Shown: positions 31,341 through 35,745 of the stretch, piece by piece
How positions within the stretch are numbered: position 1 is the first letter of the stretch
How the letters are laid out: the number at the start of each line of letters is the position of its first letter
Source: Agrococcus sp.
GTDB lineage: Bacteria > Actinomycetota > Actinomycetes > Actinomycetales > Microbacteriaceae
Direction of reading: 5' to 3'
Assembly: GCA_031178105.1 (NCBI GenBank)
Contig: JAPSJX010000016.1
Coordinates: 1 to 35,745 of the forward strand
Length of the DNA stretch: 35,745 nucleotides
Program-made: the position numbers and the translations under genes
Notes under the pieces: model-generated
What the model was told of the DNA's origin: nothing
Database searches by the model: none
What the model saw: the letters and a program-made list of their open reading frames with translations, nothing else

Positions 31341-32335
31341 ACCTGCCGGAGCAGGACCGCACTGCGGTCGACGCCGCCGCTGAGCGCGCGACGCCGCGCG
31401 GTCCCGTCGACGCGAGCGTCGTGCCGCGCTTCGCGGGCATCGCGACCTTCGCGCGGCTCCCGAGGCTCGACGAGGTCGGGCGCGCCGACATCGCCATCGC
31501 GGGTGTGCCGTTCGACAGCGGCGTCAGCTATCGGCCCGGTGCCCGCTTCGGCCCGGCGCACGTGCGTGAGGCGTCGCGCCTGCTGCGGCCCTACAACCCG
31601 GCGCAGGACGTCTTCCCGTTCGCGTCGCAGCAGGTCGCCGACGCGGGCGACCTCGTCGCGAACCCGTTCGACCTCTCGGCCGCGATCGCCGAGATCGAGG
31701 CCGGCGCGCGAGAGCTCCGCCGGAGCGCCGATCGCCTCGTCGTCATCGGCGGCGACCACACGATCGCACTGCCACTGCTGCGCGCGGTGCACGCCGAGCA
31801 CGGGCCGGTCGCGGTGCTCCACTTCGACGCGCACCTCGACACCTGGGACACCTACTTCGGCGCGCCGATCACGCACGGCACGCCCTTCCGCCGCGCTTCG
31901 GAGGAGGGCCTCATCGACCTCACCGCGAGCATGCACGTCGGCACCCGCGGCCCGCTCTACGACAAGGGCGACCTCGAGGACGACGAGCGGCTCGGCTTCG
32001 CCGTCGTCACGAGCGAGTTCGTCGAGGAGCACGGCGCCGCCGCGGCCATCGACCGCATCCGCGCGAGGGTCCGCGACGCGCCGCTCTACATCTCGATCGA
32101 CATCGACGTGCTCGACCCCGCGCACGCCCCGGGCACCGGCACGCCGGAGGCGGGCGGGCTCACGAGCCGCGAGCTGCTCCGCATGCTGCGCGCGCTGTCC
32201 GACCTCCGGATCGTCGGCGCCGACGTCGTCGAGGTCGCGCCCGCGTACGACCACGCGCAGCTCACGGCCGTCGCCGCGAGCCATGTCGTGTACGAGCTGC
32301 TGAGCGCGATGGCGCCGAGCGAGGGCCGATCGTGA
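31334..32335 (+). CDS. Agmatinase/guanidino-acid ureohydrolase family enzyme
   Basis: 333 residues of the arginase/agmatinase superfamily. All six metal ligands of the binuclear Mn (or Ni) site are present: His142 (IGGDH), Asp165, His167 and Asp169 (FDAHLDT), and Asp256 and Asp258 (SIDIDVLDP). The segments [32 protein letters not shown] and [16 protein letters not shown] are agmatinase-type rather than arginase-type. It removes urea from a guanidino compound. Candidates are agmatine, 4-guanidinobutyrate, 3-guanidinopropionate or another guanidine, and the sequence does not decide. It is the first gene of a regulated operon, with GAAGG before ATG. The NTF2-like gene overlaps its stop by GTGA. 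Confidence 0.93.
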   Translation: MQHLPEQDRTAVDAAAERATPRGPVDASVVPRFAGIATFARLPRLDEVGRADIAIAGVPFDSGVSYRPGARFGPAHVREASRLLRPYNPAQDVFPFASQQVADAGDLVANPFDLSAAIAEIEAGARELRRSADRLVVIGGDHTIALPLLRAVHAEHGPVAVLHFDAHLDTWDTYFGAPITHGTPFRRASEEGLIDLTASMHVGTRGPLYDKGDLEDDERLGFAVVTSEFVEEHGAAAAIDRIRARVRDAPLYISIDIDVLDPAHAPGTGTPEAGGLTSRELLRMLRALSDLRIVGADVVEVAPAYDHAQLTAVAASHVVYELLSAMAPSEGRS

Positions 32336-32748
32336 CCGCCGAGGAGCAGGGCATGCGCACACCCGAGCAGGCCGAGGTCGAAGCGGCCGCCGACGCCATC
32401 ATCGACGCCTTCGCCGCGACCGACGGCGAGCGCTACTTCGCCGGGTTCTCGACCGACGCGACCTTCGTCTTCCACACCGAGCCGGCCCGCCTCGATGACC
32501 GTGCCGCCTACGAGCAGCTGTGGGGCGGATGGGTCGACAGCGGCTGGCGCGTCATCTCCTGCGCGTCGAGCGACCGCCTCGTGCAGGTCTTCCCGGGCGG
32601 CGCCGTCTTCACGCACTCGGTCGACACCGCCGTGGAGACCACCGACGGGCCCACGTCCTACCGCGAGCGGGAGTCGATCGTGTTCGCGCTCGAGGGCGAC
32701 GGCCTGGTCGCCGTGCACGAGCACCTTTCGCCCCTGCCCGAGTCCTGA
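32332..32748 (+). CDS. NTF2/SnoaL-like protein
   Basis: 138 residues with the cone-shaped NTF2-like fold. Visible are [79 protein letters not shown] and a final [11 protein letters not shown]. These proteins are ligand-binding or small isomerase/dehydratase-like, and the function is unassigned. The GTG start overlaps the ureohydrolase stop (GTGA), so it is translated with it. Its tight link suggests that it handles the substrate or product of the ureohydrolase, which is inference. Confidence 0.88.
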   Translation: MTAEEQGMRTPEQAEVEAAADAIIDAFAATDGERYFAGFSTDATFVFHTEPARLDDRAAYEQLWGGWVDSGWRVISCASSDRLVQVFPGGAVFTHSVDTAVETTDGPTSYRERESIVFALEGDGLVAVHEHLSPLPES

Positions 32749-32828
32749 CCCCGCCTCAGCGCCCCTCCCATCTGACCCAGCACCGCCCGCGCACCCGCGC
32801 ACCTGACGACATCTGCCGAAGGAGTCCC

Positions 32829-34208
32829 ATGTCGCTCTACACCCGCCTCGAACGCCGACTGGAGGCGAGCTCCGACGACGCCGGTCCCGTGCGCGGCACC
32901 TACTCCGCCGGTCGGATGCTCATGATCTGGCTCGCCGCCAACCTGGTCGTCACGACGCTGCTGACGGGCACGCTCTTCGTCCCCGACGTGCCGTACGGCC
33001 TCGTGCTCGGACTGATCATCGGTGGCACCGTGGTCGGCGCGGTCGTGCTCGTGCTGATCGGCGCCATGGGCACCCGCACGGGCCTGCCGACGATGGCGCT
33101 GACCCGCGGCCCGTTCGGCACCCGCGGGAGCCTGCTGCCGCTCGCCGCGAACGTCATCATCCTCATGGGCTGGAGCTGGGTGCAGGCGATGCTCGCGGGC
33201 ATCTCGCTCGACTTCATCGTCGCGTCCGTCACAGGCTTCTCGAACCCGGTCATCTTCGCCGTGCTCTGCCAGACGATCGTCGTGGTGCTCGCGATCTTCG
33301 AGCACTCCGGCGTCGCGCGCGTCGAGCCGTGGTTCGCCGCGGTCATCCTCGCCATCGCGGCCTACGTCTTCATCACGTCGTTCGCGACGTTCGCGCCCGC
33401 CGACTTCGCCGCGATCCCCGCAAGCCCGGAGGCGTTCTACACGCCGGGGCTGGTGTTCGACGTCGTGCTCGCGACCGCCATCTCGTGGACGGTGCTCTCG
33501 GCCGACTTCAACCGGTTCGCCCGCTCGACGCGCGCCGGCGTGGTCGGCTCCGGCATCGGCTACACGCTCTCGACCATCACTGCGATGGCGCTCGGCGCGA
33601 CCGCGATCGGGTACGTCGCGCTGCGCGGCGGCGAGGTGGTCGCGTTCGACCCGCTCACCATCATCGACGCCTTCGGCGTGCTCTTCGCCGTCGCGATCTT
33701 CCTCTCGGTGATGGCGACGAACACGATGGTCGTCTACGGCATGGTGACCTCGGTGATCAACGCGCTGCCCGGCCGCAGGGTGCCGTTCCTCGCCACCGCG
33801 CTCGTGCTCGGCGTCATCTCGATCATCGGCTCGACCTTCTTCGGCCTGCTCGACCAGTTCACGACCTTCCTCGTCACGATCAGCGCCCTCTTCGCGCCGG
33901 TGTTCGCGATCATGATCGTCGACTACTACCTGCTCGCGCGCCGCTCCTACGGCGCCGACATCCTGCGGCCGACGGGCGGACGCTTCTGGTACCGGGCGGG
34001 CGTGAACTGGGTCGCGGTCATCTCCTGGGCGGCCGGCGCGACGCTCGCGTACGTCTGGGCGTACGTGTGGCCGCTGCCGATCGGCGCCACCGTCCCGGCG
34101 TTCGTCGCGACGTTCGTCATCTACCTCGCGCTCTCGCTGCCGTTCCGCAGCAAGGACGCGCCCGCGCCGGCGCGGCACCTGGTGGACGCGTCGTCGGATG
34201 CCCGCTGA
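32829..34208 (+). CDS. NCS1-type permease (purine-cytosine permease family)
   Basis: 459 residues and about twelve membrane helices. The opening WLAANLVVTTLLTGTLFV, the LTRGPFGTRGSLLPLAANVIILMGWSWVQA region and LATAISWTVLSADFNRFARS are the CodB-like NCS1 pattern, with a DYYLLARRSYGADIL motif near the C-terminal third. NCS1 proteins import cytosine, purines, hydantoins, allantoin or similar N-heterocycles with Na+ or H+. The substrate is not clear here. AAGGAG precedes the ATG. The gene begins 80 nt after the NTF2-like gene and overlaps the cyclase gene by 11 nt. Confidence 0.93.
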   Translation: MSLYTRLERRLEASSDDAGPVRGTYSAGRMLMIWLAANLVVTTLLTGTLFVPDVPYGLVLGLIIGGTVVGAVVLVLIGAMGTRTGLPTMALTRGPFGTRGSLLPLAANVIILMGWSWVQAMLAGISLDFIVASVTGFSNPVIFAVLCQTIVVVLAIFEHSGVARVEPWFAAVILAIAAYVFITSFATFAPADFAAIPASPEAFYTPGLVFDVVLATAISWTVLSADFNRFARSTRAGVVGSGIGYTLSTITAMALGATAIGYVALRGGEVVAFDPLTIIDAFGVLFAVAIFLSVMATNTMVVYGMVTSVINALPGRRVPFLATALVLGVISIIGSTFFGLLDQFTTFLVTISALFAPVFAIMIVDYYLLARRSYGADILRPTGGRFWYRAGVNWVAVISWAAGATLAYVWAYVWPLPIGATVPAFVATFVIYLALSLPFRSKDAPAPARHLVDASSDAR

Positions 34209-34941
34209 CGCGCCGGCTCCCGGGCGGGCCGTGGCGCCGCTCGGGCCGGTGCCCCAGGCGGGCGCCGTCGGGCCGCTCGGAGCGTGGGAGCTCCGCGACC
34301 TGAGCCATCCGATCGCCGACGGCATGCCGGTCTACCCCGGTGACCCGGAGGTGCACATCGGCGCCGCGCTCACGCTCGACGACGACGGCGTCGACGTCAC
34401 GGACATCCGGATGGGCTCGCACACCGGCACGCACGTCGACGCCCCGTCGCACACGGTGGCGGGCGGACGCACGATGGCGGATGTCGCGCTGGACGATCTC
34501 GTCGGCGCCGCGGTCGTGCTGCGCGTGCCGGGACTCGCCGACGACGAGGTCTACGGCATGGCGCGGCTCGAGGCGCGCGGACCGCTGCCCGAGCGGTTGC
34601 CGCCGATCGTGCTCATCGACACGGGATGGGCGCGATGGTTCGGCGACGAGCGACGGCTGCGCCACCCTGCGCTCGATCCGGACGCGGCGGGCGAGCTGCT
34701 GCGACGCGGGATGCGCGTGCTCGCCGTCGACACGCTCAGCCCGGATCCGACCGGGGGAGCGGCGTTCCCCGTCCACGGGGTCGTGCTGGGGAGCGGCCGG
34801 CTCATCGTCGAGAACGTGACCGGGCTCGAGCAGGTGCCCGACCGGCTGCAGGTCGGGTTCTTCCCGCTGCGCCTCGCCGGCGACGGCGCTCCCGTCCGCG
34901 CGGTGGCCTTCCTGCCGCACGGAGCGGACCACGCCGGCTGA
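34198..34941 (+). CDS. Cyclase family protein (kynurenine formamidase-like hydrolase)
   Basis: 247 residues. The metal-binding motif SHTGTHVDAPSH (His75, His79, Asp81, His85) is diagnostic of the cyclase/KynB superfamily, and WELRDLSHPIADGMPVYPGDPEVHI is the usual opening. Also seen are LIDTGWARWFGD and AVDTLSPDPTGGAAFPVHGVVLGSGRLIVENV. Members hydrolyse amides or lactam-like rings (N-formylkynurenine, isatin). Here kynurenine formamidase itself is unlikely because there are no tryptophan-degradation neighbours. The start overlaps the permease gene by 11 nt, so it belongs to the same operon, and it is followed by a hairpin (35000-35049). Confidence 0.93.
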   Translation: MPADAPAPGRAVAPLGPVPQAGAVGPLGAWELRDLSHPIADGMPVYPGDPEVHIGAALTLDDDGVDVTDIRMGSHTGTHVDAPSHTVAGGRTMADVALDDLVGAAVVLRVPGLADDEVYGMARLEARGPLPERLPPIVLIDTGWARWFGDERRLRHPALDPDAAGELLRRGMRVLAVDTLSPDPTGGAAFPVHGVVLGSGRLIVENVTGLEQVPDRLQVGFFPLRLAGDGAPVRAVAFLPHGADHAG

Positions 34942-34999
34942 CCTGAGCCCGCCCGGTTCACGCCCCCGCGCTGGGCGCGATCGCGAACCCGACTGCTTG

Positions 35000-35049
35000 C
35001 GGTACCGAATGGCCGCCTGCCGCATGTCCGAGGCGGCACATCGGTACCG
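35000..35049. terminator. Hairpin after the cyclase gene
   Basis: Arms 35000-35018 and 35031-35049 pair (CGGTACCG...GCCGCCT with AGGCGGC...CGGTACCG) with three internal mismatches and a 12-nt loop, 58 nt after the cyclase stop. It is likely the terminator of the accessory operon. Confidence 0.55.
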
Positions 35050-35085
35050 GAAGTCGGACAGGACCGGCGATCCGGCCCGGGAACG

Positions 35086-35117
35086 ACGACGGGGACCCCA
35101 TCAGGGGTCCCCGTCGT
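35086..35117 (-). terminator. Terminator of rpsT
   Basis: A perfect 14-bp stem (35086-35099 with 35104-35117) closes on the tetraloop ATCA, 12 nt after the rpsT stop. It is perfectly symmetrical and could stop reading from either side. Confidence 0.85.
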
Positions 35118-35129
35118 GCAGCGGTCAGC

Positions 35130-35390
35130 TCAGAGCGACGCGGCAGCCTTCGTGATCGACGACTTGCGGTTCGCGGCCTGGTTGCGGTGGATGACACCCT
35201 TCGACACGGCCTTGTCGAGCTTGCGGGCGGCGACGGCCACCTTCTGGTCCGCCACGGCCTTGTCGCCGGCGGCGATCGCCTTGCGCGCCTCGCGCACGGC
35301 CGTCTTGAGCTCGCTCTTGACGGCGCGGTTGCGGAGCGTCGCCTTCTCGTTGGTGAGGATGCGCTTGATCTGCGACTTGATGTTCGCCAC
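35130..35390 (-). CDS. rpsT: 30S ribosomal protein S20
   Basis: 86 residues, complete. The basic N-terminus [30 protein letters not shown] and the three-helix bundle ending [22 protein letters not shown] match bacterial S20, which binds 16S rRNA early in 30S assembly. It lies between lepA and the accessory module, facing lepA divergently. In E. coli S20 represses its own translation through its leader. Here the leader is about 110 nt and holds a stable hairpin (35423-35452), which may be relevant. Confidence 0.98.
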   Translation of the reverse strand: MANIKSQIKRILTNEKATLRNRAVKSELKTAVREARKAIAAGDKAVADQKVAVAARKLDKAVSKGVIHRNQAANRKSSITKAAASL

Positions 35391-35422
35391 GTGGTGTCCT
35401 GTTCTGATTCGAAGAGTGGTTG

Positions 35423-35452
35423 GCGGCGGCTTGTGCTCGCCTGAGCCGCCGC
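35423..35452 (-). promoter_or_regulatory. Hairpin in the rpsT leader
   Basis: Nine bp (GCGGCGGCT 35423-35431 with AGCCGCCGC 35444-35452) close a 12-nt loop. It may serve as an autoregulatory or mRNA-stability element. This is inferred. Confidence 0.4.
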
Positions 35453-35502
35453 GACCCGCCCTCGCGCGACGGGCGCGCAGAAGAAGGGGAAGCCAGCGAA
35501 CG

Positions 35503-35532
35503 ACTCTACCAGCGCGCGGCCGCCGGGCGCAA
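35503..35532 (-). promoter_or_regulatory. Promoter of rpsT
   Basis: On the minus strand TTGCGC (35532-35527), an 18-nt spacer and TAGAGT (35508-35503) give a recognisable promoter, with a leader of about 110 nt to ATG 35390. The remaining 35533-35642 shows no gene. Confidence 0.6.
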
Positions 35533-35642
35533 CGCGGCCCGAGCCCTCCGCTGTGGGAGACTGGACCTTCCGCACCGCGCGTGCATGCACCGCGTCACCG
35601 CGTCCCAGCGACGCGGCGATCCCCAGCCGACGAGAAGGACCC

Positions 35643-35745
35643 GTGAGCCCCCGAGCGACCAAGGCACTCGAGCCAGCCTCGACCGATCCGGCGAAGATCC
35701 GCAACTTCTGCATCATCGCCCACATCGACCACGGCAAGTCGACCC
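35643..35745 (+). CDS. lepA: Elongation factor 4 (LepA), start only
   Basis: Only the first 34 residues are inside the window. After a short polar N-terminus ([19 protein letters not shown]) comes [14 protein letters not shown], the G1 loop of translational GTPases in the LepA form. LepA/EF4 back-translocates stalled ribosomes and aids 30S biogenesis. GAGAAGGA precedes the GTG start. The rpsT-lepA divergence is normal for actinobacteria. Confidence 0.95.
   Translation, partial: MSPRATKALEPASTDPAKIRNFCIIAHIDHGKST

Noticed and set aside
34198-34941. True kynurenine formamidase (kynB)
   Set aside because: Only the superfamily metal motif supports it. There are no kynureninase or tryptophan dioxygenase neighbours, and the operon context is different.

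Overview
The window is about 35.7 kb of very GC-rich (roughly 70%) chromosomal DNA. Gene content, the leuS-comEA-comEC-holA...rpsT-lepA order, the cydABDC cluster and frequent GTGA/ATGA stop-start overlaps point to an actinobacterium of the Microbacteriaceae. Agrococcus is my guess at the genus, from style only. There are no insertion sequences, prophage genes, CRISPR arrays or rRNA genes. One tRNA, tRNA-Arg(TCT), is present.

Layout. 1-1082 (minus): a HAD hydrolase cut by the window edge, and a PPOX-family gene broken by an in-frame amber codon. 1197-1269: tRNA-Arg, followed by a frameshifted HNH endonuclease gene. 1801-8915: mostly plus-strand genes (DedA membrane protein, YceI, MsrA, a second SSB, a lipoprotein, EttA, a hotdog thioesterase, methylmalonate-semialdehyde dehydrogenase) with one small minus-strand gene. 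9055-9439: a deleted remnant of an NmrA-like gene. 9629-11079 (minus): GNAT acetyltransferase and TesB, divergent from an unknown conserved-looking gene. 11933-14123 (minus): an SRAP/HMCES - App1 phosphatase - NUDIX operon. 14172-20683: a TetR regulator and cydABDC, encoding cytochrome bd oxidase and its assembly transporter. 20690-23451: pabC-dedA and pabB, diverging from start codons only 12 bp apart. 23531-24001: an SRPBCC protein. 24141-30634: leuS, comEA, comEC and holA. 30657-34941: an accessory module lying between holA and rpsT (XRE-cupin regulator, agmatinase-family ureohydrolase, NTF2-like protein, NCS1 permease, cyclase-family hydrolase). 35130-end: rpsT (minus) and the start of lepA.

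The most interesting unit is the 30657-34941 module. A divergently transcribed XRE-cupin regulator faces a good promoter (TTGACG-N17-TACCGT) with two dyads. It precedes four tightly packed genes whose products could import a small N-containing compound (NCS1 permease), hydrolyse an amide or ring (cyclase family) and release urea from a guanidino group (ureohydrolase). The substrate is not evident from sequence.

At the regulatory level several genes carry a -10-like hexamer exactly 6 nt before the ATG (dedA, msrA, ettA, tetR, comEA, holA), suggesting leaderless mRNAs. pabB/pabC and tesB/unknown each appear to share overlapping or back-to-back -10 elements, that is, bidirectional promoters. Three genes in the first 10 kb are broken: an amber stop, a dinucleotide-repeat frameshift and an internal deletion. 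The first two could also be sequencing errors.
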